Assembly (NCBI GenBank): GCA_004322045.1
Contig: SCRN01000011.1
Span: 62,001-126,000 of the forward strand
Direction: 5' to 3'
DNA: 64,000 nt
From: Paraburkholderia sp.
GTDB lineage: Bacteria > Pseudomonadota > Gammaproteobacteria > Burkholderiales > Burkholderiaceae
In this document: positions 1-9,500 of the stretch, piece by piece
Layout: the number at the start of each line of letters is the position of its first letter
How positions within the stretch are numbered: position 1 is the first letter of the stretch
Notes under the pieces: model-generated
What the model was told of the DNA's origin: nothing
Database searches by the model: none
What the model saw: only the letters and a program-made list of their open reading frames with translations
Translations under genes and position numbers: made by a program

Positions 1-44
1 AACTCGACGGCTGGGTTTGCTTGGCCGGTGTAAAGCGCCGCTGA
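1..44 (+). CDS. prmA: Ribosomal protein L11 methyltransferase, C-terminal end (partial)
   Basis: The first 44 bases read in frame 3 as a short peptide, LDGWVCLAGVKRR, ending in TGA. A Trp followed a few residues later by a Leu/Ile-x-Gly and a basic tail is how PrmA proteins end, and prmA normally precedes the DUF3426 zinc-ribbon gene and tpx in Burkholderiaceae. The rest of the gene lies outside the window. PrmA trimethylates ribosomal protein L11. The call rests on 13 residues plus neighbourhood, so it is tentative. Confidence 0.5.
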   Translation, partial: LDGWVCLAGVKRR

Positions 45-149
45 CGAGCCCGCGGGCAATTGCGGCATCGCCGAGGGCGCGGCGAGAAACCATTAGAATA
101 GCGACTATCGATCGATGCACCGGCGCTATTGCCGGCTTTTCCGTTCACT

Positions 150-1508
150 ATGGTCCTAGCCACCCGCTGTCCCCACTGCGAAACGGTTTTCCGCGTTCAG
201 GAAGCGATGCTTGCACGCTCTGGTGGGTTCGCGCGCTGCGGACACTGCCACGAGGTCTTCGACGCTCGGCACAACACGCTCGATCCGCATGCGGGCGCCG
301 GCCATGACGGCGAGCCAGCCGGCGTTCCCGCATTGGAAAGCGAGCGCGATTCAGCGCCGTCCCCGCTGAACGAGACGACGCCGGAAGCGCAAGCCGAGGC
401 AGTTGCTTCCGAGACGACGGCAAGCTCGGACGTGGCGCTGTCGGAGCCCCCGCTTACGCATGAACCACCGCTCAGTGCGGAGGTGCCGCCTTTCGCGGCA
501 CCGGTTTTTGCGCCTGGCGCTGAACAACAGCCTGTGTACGAGCCTGAGGCTGAGGCTGAGCATGTGCCTGAGGCTGAGCATGTGCTCGAGACCGAGCATC
601 CGCCCACATCAGCGCCGCGCGACACGATACCCGCTGCATCGCCCGAACCAAATTGGGATGACGACGAACCGCATTTGAACGGTACGTTGCAGCCCGGCCT
701 CGACGCCGAACCGCATTTCGGCGCGCCCCAGCCGGCGTCTCTCGATCTGCCGGAGCGAACGGGCGCCGAGCCCGAATTCTCCGCGCCTACCCGCTCGGCG
801 CGCGTCGACGAAGCTCAGGCCGAACCGCACCTCGAGCCGCACTTGCGCGAGGGACTGCAAGCACGCGCCGAACAGCAAGCCGAAGCGGCGCCGCAGCGCA
901 GCGCCGCGGCCGACGACCCGCGCCTGCGGGCGGCCGGCGCGCCGCCGGTTTTCGCCGAACCGCTTGCATCGAGCGCGCACGAGCGTCACTTCGCGGTAAC
1001 GCGCGAGGCACGCACCGGGACGCCAAGCCGTTCGCTTGCATACATCGTCGGCGGGATCGTCGCGCTCGCGCTCATCGTCGCCTTGGTGGCTCAGCTCGCC
1101 TGGTGGCGCCGCGAAGCCGTCATGGTCTACTGGCCCGACTCGCAGCCGCTGTTCGCGCAGGTGTGCGCCAAGCTCGGCTGTCAACTGACACCGCCGCGCG
1201 ACATCGATGGGCTGCAGGTCGAGGCATCCGATCTGCGGCAAATCGACGGACCCCACCGCCTCGAGCTACGCGTGCCACTACGGAACCGCTACGGCATTGC
1301 ACTCGCCTACCCTGCGATCGAATTGACGCTGTTCGACAGCAAGAACGACGTCGCTGTGCGCCGCATCTTGTGGCCCGCGGACTATGTCGCGCCGGGCACT
1401 AGCGTGGCGGCGGGCTTGCCGGCGCACACCACGCAGACGATGATCGTTCGGCTCGACAGCGGCAACGCGATCGCGACCAACTTTCGCGTTCAGATCTTCT
1501 ACCCATAG
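150..1508 (+). CDS. DUF3426 zinc-ribbon membrane protein
   Basis: A 452-residue protein. It opens with an MJ0042-type zinc ribbon made of two CxxC pairs (RCPHC at residues 6-10 and RCGHC at 29-33). A long acidic Pro/Ala/Glu-rich linker follows, with short imperfect repeats of the EAEHV type around DNA 541-600, then one membrane segment near residues 294-318 and a folded C-terminal DUF3426 domain of about 130 residues. I chose the ATG at 150 because the zinc ribbon begins just after it; an in-frame TTG at 129 would add seven residues. The family sits next to prmA and tpx in Burkholderia. Its role is not established; the arrangement suggests a cytoplasmic metal-binding head tethered to the inner membrane with a periplasmic C-terminus. 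Confidence 0.85.
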   Translation: MVLATRCPHCETVFRVQEAMLARSGGFARCGHCHEVFDARHNTLDPHAGAGHDGEPAGVPALESERDSAPSPLNETTPEAQAEAVASETTASSDVALSEPPLTHEPPLSAEVPPFAAPVFAPGAEQQPVYEPEAEAEHVPEAEHVLETEHPPTSAPRDTIPAASPEPNWDDDEPHLNGTLQPGLDAEPHFGAPQPASLDLPERTGAEPEFSAPTRSARVDEAQAEPHLEPHLREGLQARAEQQAEAAPQRSAAADDPRLRAAGAPPVFAEPLASSAHERHFAVTREARTGTPSRSLAYIVGGIVALALIVALVAQLAWWRREAVMVYWPDSQPLFAQVCAKLGCQLTPPRDIDGLQVEASDLRQIDGPHRLELRVPLRNRYGIALAYPAIELTLFDSKNDVAVRRILWPADYVAPGTSVAAGLPAHTTQTMIVRLDSGNAIATNFRVQIFYP

Positions 1509-1586
1509 CAGAACCCGGGCACGCAAAGCTAGGCGCGCCCACTTCCTCGCACTCGCGACAACACGAAACGGATATCCGGAGCAAAC

Positions 1587-2087
1587 ATGAGTCAAGTCAC
1601 GCTGGGCGGCAACCCGATCGCAGTCGGCGGCACGTTCGTCTCGGTCGGCCAAAAGGCACCCGAATTTTCGCTCGTCGGCAAAGACCTCAAGCCGGTGACG
1701 CTCGCCGATTTCGCAGGCAAACGCAAGGTACTCAACATCGTCCCGAGCCTGGATACGCCCACCTGCGCCACCTCGACACGCAAGTTCAACGAAGCGGCTG
1801 CCAAATTGCAAAATACGGCAGTGATCGTCGTTTCGGGCGACCTGCCGTTTGCCGCGAGCCGCTTCTGCACGACCGAAGGCATCGAAAACGTGGTGACGGC
1901 GTCGACGTTCCGTGGCCATGAATTCGCGCAAGCGTACGGCGTCGACATCACATCGGGCCCGCTGGCGGGTCTGACGGCGCGCGCAGTGGTCGTCGTCGAC
2001 GAAAACGACAAGGTCGTGCACGCGGAACTCGTCGGCGAAATCAAGAACGAGCCGAACTACGACGCGGCGCTGAGCGCCCTGAAGTAA
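1587..2087 (+). CDS. tpx: Thiol peroxidase, atypical 2-Cys peroxiredoxin
   Basis: A 166-residue protein of standard Tpx length. The peroxidatic cysteine is C60 in the motif [17 protein letters not shown], and the resolving cysteine is C94 in [10 protein letters not shown]; these match C61 and C95 of the E. coli enzyme. It reduces hydrogen peroxide and organic hydroperoxides in the cytoplasm or periplasm using thioredoxin. A GGAG ribosome site lies about seven bases before the ATG. A strong intrinsic terminator follows, so tpx is probably transcribed separately from the downstream kinase. Confidence 0.97.
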   Translation: MSQVTLGGNPIAVGGTFVSVGQKAPEFSLVGKDLKPVTLADFAGKRKVLNIVPSLDTPTCATSTRKFNEAAAKLQNTAVIVVSGDLPFAASRFCTTEGIENVVTASTFRGHEFAQAYGVDITSGPLAGLTARAVVVVDENDKVVHAELVGEIKNEPNYDAALSALK

Positions 2088-2109
2088 ATCGCCCGGCCGC
2101 AGATGCAGC

Positions 2110-2137
2110 ACGCCGCGCCACCCGCGCGGCGTTTTTC
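2110..2137 (+). terminator. Intrinsic terminator after tpx
   Basis: Perfect 9-bp GC-rich stem (2110-2118 pairs with 2124-2132) with a five-base loop, followed by a run of five T. It lies 22 bases after the tpx stop codon. Confidence 0.85.
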
Positions 2138-2181
2138 GTATGGCGGCCCTTTTTTACCGGACACGCATAGGAACTTTCGAC

Positions 2182-3117
2182 TTGGCTACGCTGATTTGCG
2201 GCTCGCTCGCTTACGACAACATCATGACCTTCCAGGGGCGCTTCCGCGAGCACATCCTGCCCGAACAGGTCCACATCTTGAACGTGAGCTTTTTGGTTCC
2301 GACGATGCGCCGCGAGTTCGGCGGCTGCGCCGGCAACATTGCCTACGCGCTGAATCTACTGGGCGGCGATGCGCGCATCATGGCAACGCTCGGCGAAGTC
2401 GACGGTCAACTCTATCTCGATCGATTCAAGAGCCTTGGCCTGTCGACCGAGCACGTGCGCGTCGTGCCCGAGGCTTACACGGCGCAGGCTATGATCACGA
2501 CCGATCTGGACAACAACCAGATCGCCGCCTTCCACCCGGGCGCGATGATGCAGTCGCATTTGAATCACGCCGATCGCGCGCAGGACATCAAGCTCGCGAT
2601 CGTCGCACCCGACGGATACGACGGGATGGTGCAGCACACCGAGAAGCTGGCTGCGGCGGGCGTGCCGTTCATTTTCGATCCGGGCCAGGGCCTGCCGCTG
2701 TTTTCCGGCGAGGCGCTCAGGCGCGCCATTGAACTCGCCACCTACGTAGCAGTCAACGACTACGAGGCGAGCCTCGTCAGCAATAAGACGGGCTGGTCGC
2801 TCGAGGAAATCGCTCAGCGCGTGCAGGCGTTGATCGTGACGCGCGGCGAGCATGGTTCGCGCATCCATCATGGCGGCCAGTGCGAGGAAATTCCCGTCGT
2901 CCACGCGTCGAAGATCGTCGACCCTACCGGTTGCGGCGACGCGTTCCGCGGCGGCCTGCTTTACGGCATCGAGAATGGCCTCGACTGGGCCACGACGGGC
3001 CGCTTGGCAAGCCTGATGGGCTCGCTCAAAATCGAACAGTCGGGACCGCAAACTTACGCGCCGTCCCGCGACGAAATCGATCGACGGTTCAAAGAGGCCT
3101 ACGGCTATAGCTTATAA
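2182..3117 (+). CDS. PfkB-family carbohydrate/adenosine kinase
   Basis: A 311-residue ribokinase-fold kinase. The N-terminus carries the substrate-side Gly-Gly region (REFGGCAGNIAYAL), and the C-terminal signature DPTGCGDAFRGG holds the anion hole and catalytic Asp at about residue 253. I chose the TTG at 2182, which yields the start MATLICGSLAYD and has an AGGA ribosome site about nine bases upstream; longer starts would run back to the preceding terminator. Relatives in Burkholderia are annotated as carbohydrate or adenosine kinases. The exact substrate cannot be read from the sequence. Confidence 0.88.
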   Translation: MATLICGSLAYDNIMTFQGRFREHILPEQVHILNVSFLVPTMRREFGGCAGNIAYALNLLGGDARIMATLGEVDGQLYLDRFKSLGLSTEHVRVVPEAYTAQAMITTDLDNNQIAAFHPGAMMQSHLNHADRAQDIKLAIVAPDGYDGMVQHTEKLAAAGVPFIFDPGQGLPLFSGEALRRAIELATYVAVNDYEASLVSNKTGWSLEEIAQRVQALIVTRGEHGSRIHHGGQCEEIPVVHASKIVDPTGCGDAFRGGLLYGIENGLDWATTGRLASLMGSLKIEQSGPQTYAPSRDEIDRRFKEAYGYSL

Positions 3118-3158
3118 GCCACGCGCCTGCAGCAATACTTTTTGTGGAGCAATAGACA

Positions 3159-3635
3159 ATGAAAACATCGGGCCGGGTCGTGCTCGCCTTACTGGTGGCG
3201 GGATCGCTAGCCATGACGGGGTGCGCCTATAACAGCAGTTCCCCCAATGTGTACACGGCAGGGCAAGCGCAGCGCGAACAGACCGTCCGCTTCGGTACGG
3301 TCGAGAGCGTGCGCGCCGTGACGATCTCGTCGAACGACGGGCAACCGAGCGGGCTCGGCGCAGTCGGTGGCGGTGCGCTAGGCGCCGTCGCAGGGAGTGC
3401 GCTCGGAGGCGGTAAAGGATCGATCGCGACGGCAATCATCGGCGGCATCGCGGGCGCGGTTGCCGGCAATGCAGTCGAAAACGGCGTCGCGAAGCGCCAA
3501 GGTCTGGAAATCACTGTGCGGCTGGACAACGGCGATCTGCGGGCCATTACGCAATCGGCGACCGGTGAGATCTTTCAAGCCGGCGAACGGGTGCGCCTGC
3601 TCTCGAGTGGCGGCGTCACGCGCGTCACGCACTGA
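3159..3635 (+). CDS. Glycine-zipper outer-membrane lipoprotein (SlyB / 17-kDa antigen type)
   Basis: A 158-residue protein with a lipoprotein signal peptide: basic N-terminus, hydrophobic core, and the lipobox AMTGC with the modified cysteine at residue 22. A glycine-zipper double segment lies around residues 66-110, rich in GxxxG and AxxxG spacing (GAVGGGALGAVAGSALGG), followed by a small beta-rich domain. This is the architecture of SlyB/PcP-type outer-membrane lipoproteins, thought to support envelope integrity. A GGAG ribosome site precedes the ATG. It stands alone, 41 bases after the kinase. Confidence 0.88.
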   Translation: MKTSGRVVLALLVAGSLAMTGCAYNSSSPNVYTAGQAQREQTVRFGTVESVRAVTISSNDGQPSGLGAVGGGALGAVAGSALGGGKGSIATAIIGGIAGAVAGNAVENGVAKRQGLEITVRLDNGDLRAITQSATGEIFQAGERVRLLSSGGVTRVTH

Positions 3636-3689
3636 CCGTCACTGCGCCGCTGTTGCTTCCCTCACGGCTGGGGAGCTCGGCCAATATGT

Positions 3690-3727
3690 AAAAACCCCGC
3701 CGCCAGCGTGATGCCAGCGGCGGGGTT
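3690..3727 (-). terminator. Terminator for the H1-like gene
   Basis: Perfect 11-bp stem (3693-3703 with 3717-3727) around a 13-base loop. Read on the minus strand it is followed by a T-run (the complement of 3690-3694), so it ends the H1-like transcript. It may also slow transcription from the lipoprotein gene on the plus strand. Confidence 0.8.
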
Positions 3728-3787
3728 CATCCACATCGACACGCGAGCAGGTGCCACGCCAAGCGCGGCACGCGTCGCGCCGCCCTA

Positions 3788-4447
3788 TTACGGACGGCTG
3801 CCGGTCGGGAACGGCCATGCAGCGGCCGGGTTCAGCGCGGTCTTCACCGTCGAAGCGGGCGCCGTCGAAGCGGCTGCTGCAGGAGCAGGCGCAGCGGGCG
3901 CGGCTGGCGCAGGCTTCTTGGCGGCAGCCTTCTTCGCGGGAGCGGCCTTCTTCGCCGCAGGCGCAGCAGCAGCCTTCTTCGCAGGGGCAGCCTTCTTGGC
4001 GGCGGCCTTCTTCGCAGGGGCAGCCTTCTTAGCAGGCGCAGCCTTCTTGGCCGCAGCCTTCTTCGCAGGAGCGGCCTTCTTAGCCGGCGCCGCCTTCTTA
4101 GCCGCGGCCTTCTTGGCCGGTGCAGCCTTCTTCGCGGCAACCTTCTTCACTGCGACTTTCTTGGCTGCAACCTTCTTGGCCGGTGCAGCCTTCTTTGCTG
4201 CGACCTTCTTAGCCGGAGCCGCCTTCTTCGCTGCGACCTTCTTCACTGCAGCCTTCTTGGCCGGAGCCGCCTTCTTCGCAGCAACCTTCTTCGCAGCAAC
4301 CTTCTTCACTGCGACTTTCTTGGCTGCAACCTTCTTGGCCGGAGCCGCCTTCTTCGCCGCGACCTTCTTCACCGCGACCTTCTTCGCTGCTACTTTTTTG
4401 GCCGGTGCGGCTTTCTTGGCGGCAGGCTTTTTCTTGGCAGTTGCCAT
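3788..4447 (-). CDS. Histone H1-like nucleoid protein with Lys-Ala repeats
   Basis: A 219-residue, highly basic protein made almost wholly of Lys-Ala pentad repeats of the type AAKKA, PAKKA or VAVKK, with a Pro/Ala-rich stretch and a distinct tail ending PTGSRP. This resembles the C-terminal domain of eukaryotic H1 and bacterial HctB/AlgP-type proteins, which bind DNA non-specifically through lysines. The start is the ATG at 4447, preceded by a GGAGAAC ribosome site; an upstream start at 4501 lacks one. The coding DNA is a near-perfect 15-base repeat, so its length may vary between strains and assemblies. Expected to coat or compact DNA. Confidence 0.9.
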   Translation of the reverse strand: MATAKKKPAAKKAAPAKKVAAKKVAVKKVAAKKAAPAKKVAAKKVAVKKVAAKKVAAKKAAPAKKAAVKKVAAKKAAPAKKVAAKKAAPAKKVAAKKVAVKKVAAKKAAPAKKAAAKKAAPAKKAAPAKKAAAKKAAPAKKAAPAKKAAAKKAAPAKKAAAAPAAKKAAPAKKAAAKKPAPAAPAAPAPAAAASTAPASTVKTALNPAAAWPFPTGSRP

Positions 4448-4888
4448 TGTGTTCTCCTTCAGGTTTTCAGATGGTAAGTTTCGAACTACACCCTTCTTCA
4501 AACCCGCTTCCCGCTGCGCGCCGGCGACGGCGCGCGCTGCGAAGCGGGCTATTCATCGGCGTACGCAAAGACCAAGCGCTTACGCTAATGAATGCGGTAA
4601 GGCGTGCCGCGCCAAAAGGCACAGCACGCCGGATCGAGACGGCAGGTGAACGCGCGGCGCTCACGCAGCCCGATAATCGCTCGTGATAAGCAGACGGCTT
4701 TGCCGCCCGCTTTCTAAGGGGGTAGTTCGCCCATCCCACTGAAGGGCTCGCAAAGTGCCTGTCATGTTTGTTGGCGGTTGCACCGCCGGGCACGCTTTGC
4801 ATTAGGCGATCTTGCTCCTTGCTTTATCCGCCGCGGCTCCTCTCGCGGCGGGCACCCCATCAACATTCATTGCATCGAACAGCACGCG
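4448..4888. other. Intergenic region upstream of the H1-like gene, no gene seen
   Basis: About 440 bases between the H1-like start and the nrdB stop. It must hold the H1 promoter and leader (minus strand). A large GC-rich inverted repeat with an internal loop spans about 4504-4549. A short GC stem (4828-4835 with 4844-4851) lies downstream of nrdB but lacks a T-run. I find no convincing reading frame or clear -10/-35 pair. Confidence 0.4.
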
Positions 4889-6112
4889 TCATTCCCAGGA
4901 CAGCGCACCGCCGGTTTGATATTCAATGACTCGCGTCTCGAAGAAGTTGCGTTCCTTCTTCAGGTCGATCATTTCGCTCATCCACGGGAACGGGTTTTCC
5001 TCGTTCGGATAGAGCGGATCGAGGCCGATCTGCTGGCAACGCCGGTTGCAGATGAAGCGCAGATAGCTCTTGAACATCGACGCATTCAATCCCAGCACGC
5101 CGCGCGGCATGGTGTCCTCGGCGTAGCGGTATTCGAGTTCGACCGCGTGCTTGAAGAGCTCGCGAATCTCTTCCCGGAACTCGCGCGTCCACAGATGCGG
5201 GTTCTCGAGCTTGATCTGGTTGATGAGGTCGATGCCGAAATTGCAATGCATCGACTCGTCACGCAGGATGTACTGGTATTGCTCGGCGGCGCCCGTCATC
5301 TTGTTCTGGCGGCCGAGCGCGAGAATTTGCGTGAAGCCCACGTAGAAGAACAGGCCTTCCATGATGCAGGCGAAGACGATCAGCGACTTGAGCAGCTTCT
5401 GATCGGCTTCGAGCGTGCCCGTCGTGAACGCCGGATCCGTCAGCGTATGGATGAACGGGATCAGGAACTCGTCCTTGTCGCGGATCGAGGCGACCTCGTG
5501 GTACGCGTTGAAGATTTCGCCTTCGTCCAAGCCCAGCGATTCCACGATGTACTGATAGGCGTGGGTATGAATCGCCTCTTCGAACGCCTGGCGCAGCAGG
5601 AACTGCCGGCACTCGGGCGCCGTGATGTGCCGGTAGGTGCCGAGCACGATGTTGTTCGCGGCGAGGGAATCGGCCGTCACGAAGAAGCCGAGATTGCGTT
5701 TGACGATGCGGCGCTCGTCTTCGGTCAGCCCATTCGGGTCTTTCCAAAGCGCGATGTCGCGCGACATGTTGATTTCCTGCGGCATCCAATGGTTCGCACA
5801 GCCGGCGAGGTACTTCTCCCACGCCCACTTGTACTTGAACGGCACCAGTTGATTGACGTCGGTGCGGCCGTTGATGATCCGCTTGTCCGCGACGTTCACC
5901 CGAGCTTCGGATGCGACGGCAGGTTGGGCTGCTTCCACGTATGGCGCAACGGCAAAGTCCTGCGCGAAGATGTTTTGAGCCAACGGAGCTTGCGGCACGA
6001 CGGGTGTCGCTGCTTGCGTTCCGACGGCCTGCCCCGCGGCGTTGCGCAACGTGTTCTGTTGCGATCCGCTCGAGGGAGTTACGGCAGTCGTCTCGTCATC
6101 CCAGTTGAGCAT
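4889..6112 (-). CDS. nrdB: Ribonucleoside-diphosphate reductase subunit beta, class Ia
   Basis: A 407-residue radical-generating subunit. The metal and radical site is visible: EAIHTHAY carries ligands E179 and H182 and the radical tyrosine Y186 (equivalent to E115, H118 and Y122 of E. coli), and DESMH carries a second Glu/His pair further on. An extension of about 75 residues rich in Ala/Gln/Pro precedes the conserved fold. With NrdA it makes deoxyribonucleotides from ribonucleoside diphosphates. It lies about 400 bases downstream of nrdA on the same strand, so it may have its own promoter. Confidence 0.96.
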   Translation of the reverse strand: MLNWDDETTAVTPSSGSQQNTLRNAAGQAVGTQAATPVVPQAPLAQNIFAQDFAVAPYVEAAQPAVASEARVNVADKRIINGRTDVNQLVPFKYKWAWEKYLAGCANHWMPQEINMSRDIALWKDPNGLTEDERRIVKRNLGFFVTADSLAANNIVLGTYRHITAPECRQFLLRQAFEEAIHTHAYQYIVESLGLDEGEIFNAYHEVASIRDKDEFLIPFIHTLTDPAFTTGTLEADQKLLKSLIVFACIMEGLFFYVGFTQILALGRQNKMTGAAEQYQYILRDESMHCNFGIDLINQIKLENPHLWTREFREEIRELFKHAVELEYRYAEDTMPRGVLGLNASMFKSYLRFICNRRCQQIGLDPLYPNEENPFPWMSEMIDLKKERNFFETRVIEYQTGGALSWE

Positions 6113-6515
6113 AAATTATCACCATCAATTTAGATCGGTTTGTACCATCTTTTCACGAGCGATAAAAGGGTTCGCTCACGAAAATCCCTGTTTTTCGATT
6201 CGCGCTGCGACCTCGATACAACACTTTGTTCGTCAGGTCGCACACACGAGATCGTCGATGACTCATGAAGGGTCGTCTCGATGCGATGTCTTCTCGCGAA
6301 AGAGCGCATCGCAAAGCATCGATCGCCGACGCTTCGTGTCTCGCATCCTTGGGTCCTCCTTCGTCTCTTCGATGTCGATGCGCGTTGTGGTTCGACGCAT
6401 CGCAGCGCTCGTTGCGCGTCATCGTGGGCGTGCCATCTTTCTCGTTCTGTCGTTCGCGCGCCCGGGACCGGCAAAGCCGGCGCGCTACGCGCGCGCCGGC
6501 GTCCAAGCGAAGCCG
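6113..6515. other. Region between nrdA and nrdB, no gene seen
   Basis: 403 bases separate the nrdA stop from the nrdB start on the minus strand. Just after nrdA lies a perfect 10-bp hairpin (6476-6485 with 6491-6500, five-base loop), next to a second short stem (6468-6471 with 6477-6480). Only three T follow, so it is more likely a transcript-stabilising or attenuating structure than a full terminator. The rest should hold any nrdB promoter; I could not identify NrdR boxes here. Confidence 0.45.
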
Positions 6516-9500
6516 TTACTGGCAAGCCTCGCATTCGTCGAAGCCCGGATCGCCGGGGCGCAACATGCAGGCGGGACCATCGGGCTGCGGCTCTTGCTGC
6601 GCCGCCGACGCGGCATTCATGCCGCCTGCGGGCGAGCCCGCGCCACCGCCGATCGCGCCGCCCATCGCGCCGAAGCCGCCGGCCGCGCCACCGCCGCTCG
6701 CGCCGCCGTCATCGGAGCGCACCGCATTGAGCGCGCCATGCGCAACCGTGGACTTCTCGACGTGCGTGGCCGCCATCGTGCGCAGGTAGTAAGTCGTCTT
6801 CAGACCGCGCACCCAAGCGAGCTTGTAGACCTCGTCGAGCTTCTTGCCGGAGGCGCCCGCCATGTAGATGTTCAGCGACTGCGCTTGGTCGATCCACTTC
6901 TGACGACGCGACGCCGCTTCGACGAGCCACTTCGGATCCACCTCGAACGCGGTCGCATAGATCGCGCGCAGATCGGCAGGCACCCGGTCGATGCGCGAAA
7001 GCGTGCCGTCGAAATACTTCAGATCGGCCACCATGACTTCGTCCCAGAGCCCGCGCGCCTTCAGATCGCGCACCAGGTAATCGTTCACCACCGTGAACTC
7101 ACCCGACAGATTGGACTTCACGTACAGGTTCTGGAAGGTCGGCTCGATGCAGGCCGACACGCCGATGATGTTGGAGATCGTCGCCGTGGGCGCGATCGCC
7201 ACGCAGTTCGAATTGCGCATGCCGTGGGTGGCGATGCGCGAGCGCAGCGTCGCCCAGTCCATCGTCTCGCTCGTATCGACTTCGACATAGCCGCCGCGCG
7301 CTTGCTCGAGCAGCTTGAGCGTGTCCTGCGGGAGAATGCCGCGATCCCACAGCGAGCCGCGGTAGCTCGAATACCGGCCGCGCTCCTCGGCAAGCTCCGT
7401 CGACGCGTAATAAGCGTAGTAGCAAACCGCTTCCATCGACCGGTCGGCGAACTCGACCGCCTGCTCGGACGCATACGGCACGCGCAGCAAATGCAGGCAG
7501 TCCTGGAAGCCCATGATGCCCATGCCGACCGGGCGGTGCTTCAGATTCGAGTTGCGCGCCTTGGGCACGGCGTAATAATTGATGTCGATGACGTTGTCGA
7601 GCATGCGCATCGCCACGCCGACGGTGCGCTTGAGCTTGTCGTGATCGAGCGCGTAGCTGCCGTCGGCCTGCTTCACCAGGTGCGCGACGAGGTTGACCGA
7701 ACCGAGGTTGCAGACGGCGATCTCGGCGTCGCTCGTGTTCAGCGTGATCTCGGTGCACAGGTTCGACGAGTGGACGACGCCCACGTGCTGTTGCGGCGAG
7801 CGCACATTGCACGGATCCTTGAACGTGATCCAGGGGTGGCCCGTCTCGAACAGCATGCCGAGCATCTTGCGCCAGAGCTGAGCGGCCGGAATCCTCTTGA
7901 AGAGCTTGATCTCGCCGCGCTCGACCTTTTCTTCATACGCCGTGTAAGCCTTCTCGAAGTCGGCGCCGAACTTGTCGTGCAGATCCGGGCAGGTGGACGG
8001 CGAGAACAGCGTCCAATCGCCGCCCTCCATCACGCGCCGCATGAACAGGTCGGGGATCCAATTGGCCGTGTTCATGTCGTGCGTGCGGCGGCGGTCGTCG
8101 CCCGTGTTCTTGCGCAGCTCGAGGAATTCCTCGATGTCCAGGTGCCACGTTTCCAAATAGGCGCAGACGGCGCCTTTGCGCTTGCCGCCCTGGTTCACTG
8201 CCACGGCCGTGTCGTTGACGACCTTCAGGAACGGCACGACGCCTTGCGACTTGCCGTTGGTGCCCTTGATATGCGAGCCGAGCGCGCGCACGCGCGTCCA
8301 GTCGTTGCCAAGGCCGCCGGCAAACTTGGAGAGCAGCGCGTTTTCCTTCAACGCCTCGTAAATGCCGTCGAGATCGTCCGCGACCGTCGTCAGGTAGCAC
8401 GACGACAGTTGCGAGCGGCGGGTGCCCGAATTGAACAGCGTCGGAGTCGAACTCATGAAGTCGAACGTCGAGAGCACGTTGTAGAACTCGATCGCCCGCG
8501 CCTCGCGGTCGATCTCGTTCAAAGCGAGACCCATGGCGACGCGCATAAAGAATGCCTGCGGCATCTCGATGCGCGTGCCTTCGACGTGCAGGAAGTAGCG
8601 GTCGTACAACGTCTGCAGCCCGAGGTAGCCGAATTGGAGGTCGCGGTTCGCGTCGAGCGCAGCGCCCAGCCGCTTCATGTCGTACTGCAGCAGCTTCTCG
8701 TCGAGCAGCTCGGCTTCGACGCCGCGCTTGATGAACTGCGGGAAGTACTCGTCATAGCGCTCGTTCATCTCGCCCTGCGTCACTTCCTCGCCCAAAATTT
8801 CGCGGCGAATCGTGTGCAGAAGGATGCGGGCCGTCGCTTGGCTATAGGCCGGATCCTTTTCGATCATGGTGCGCGCCGCGAGAATCGCCGAGTCGTAGAC
8901 CTGGCTCATCGGCACGCCGTCATAGAGGTTCTTGACCGTTTCGGCGACGATCGGCTGCGGGCTCACCGCATCGCCCAGGTTCTCGCAAGCCGATGCGATC
9001 AACGCATGCAGCGCCTGCAGATCGAGCGGACGCGTGATGCCGTTGTCGACGACGTTCAGGCCCGAGGACGGCGTGGCGGTGCCTTCCTGCTCGTGGCCGC
9101 GCTCTTGGTTGCGCTTCTCGCGATAAAGGACATAGGCGCGCGCGACGTTGTGCTCGCCGCCGCGCATCAGCGCCAGCTCGACCTGATCCTGGATGTCTTC
9201 GATGTGGAACGTGCCGCCGTTGGGGCGGCTGCGCACGAGCGCGCGCACGACGTTTTGCGTCAGTTGCTCGACGAGTTCGCGCACGCGAGCGGACGCGGCG
9301 CCTTGCCCGCCGTTCACGGCCAGGAACGCCTTGGTGACGGCGATCGCGATTTTGGACGGCTCGAACGACACGACGCTGCCATTGCGGCGGATGACCTTGT
9401 AGTCCGCGAAGGTCGCCTGCGGCGCGAGCGGCTGCGCGTAGGCGCCACCTTGCCCGCTGACGGCGCGCCCGCTCAGCGCGCCTTCGTGCTGGCTCGTCAT

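Noticed and set aside
4828-4851. nrdB terminator
   Set aside because: A GC stem is present but there is no T-run after it on the minus strand.
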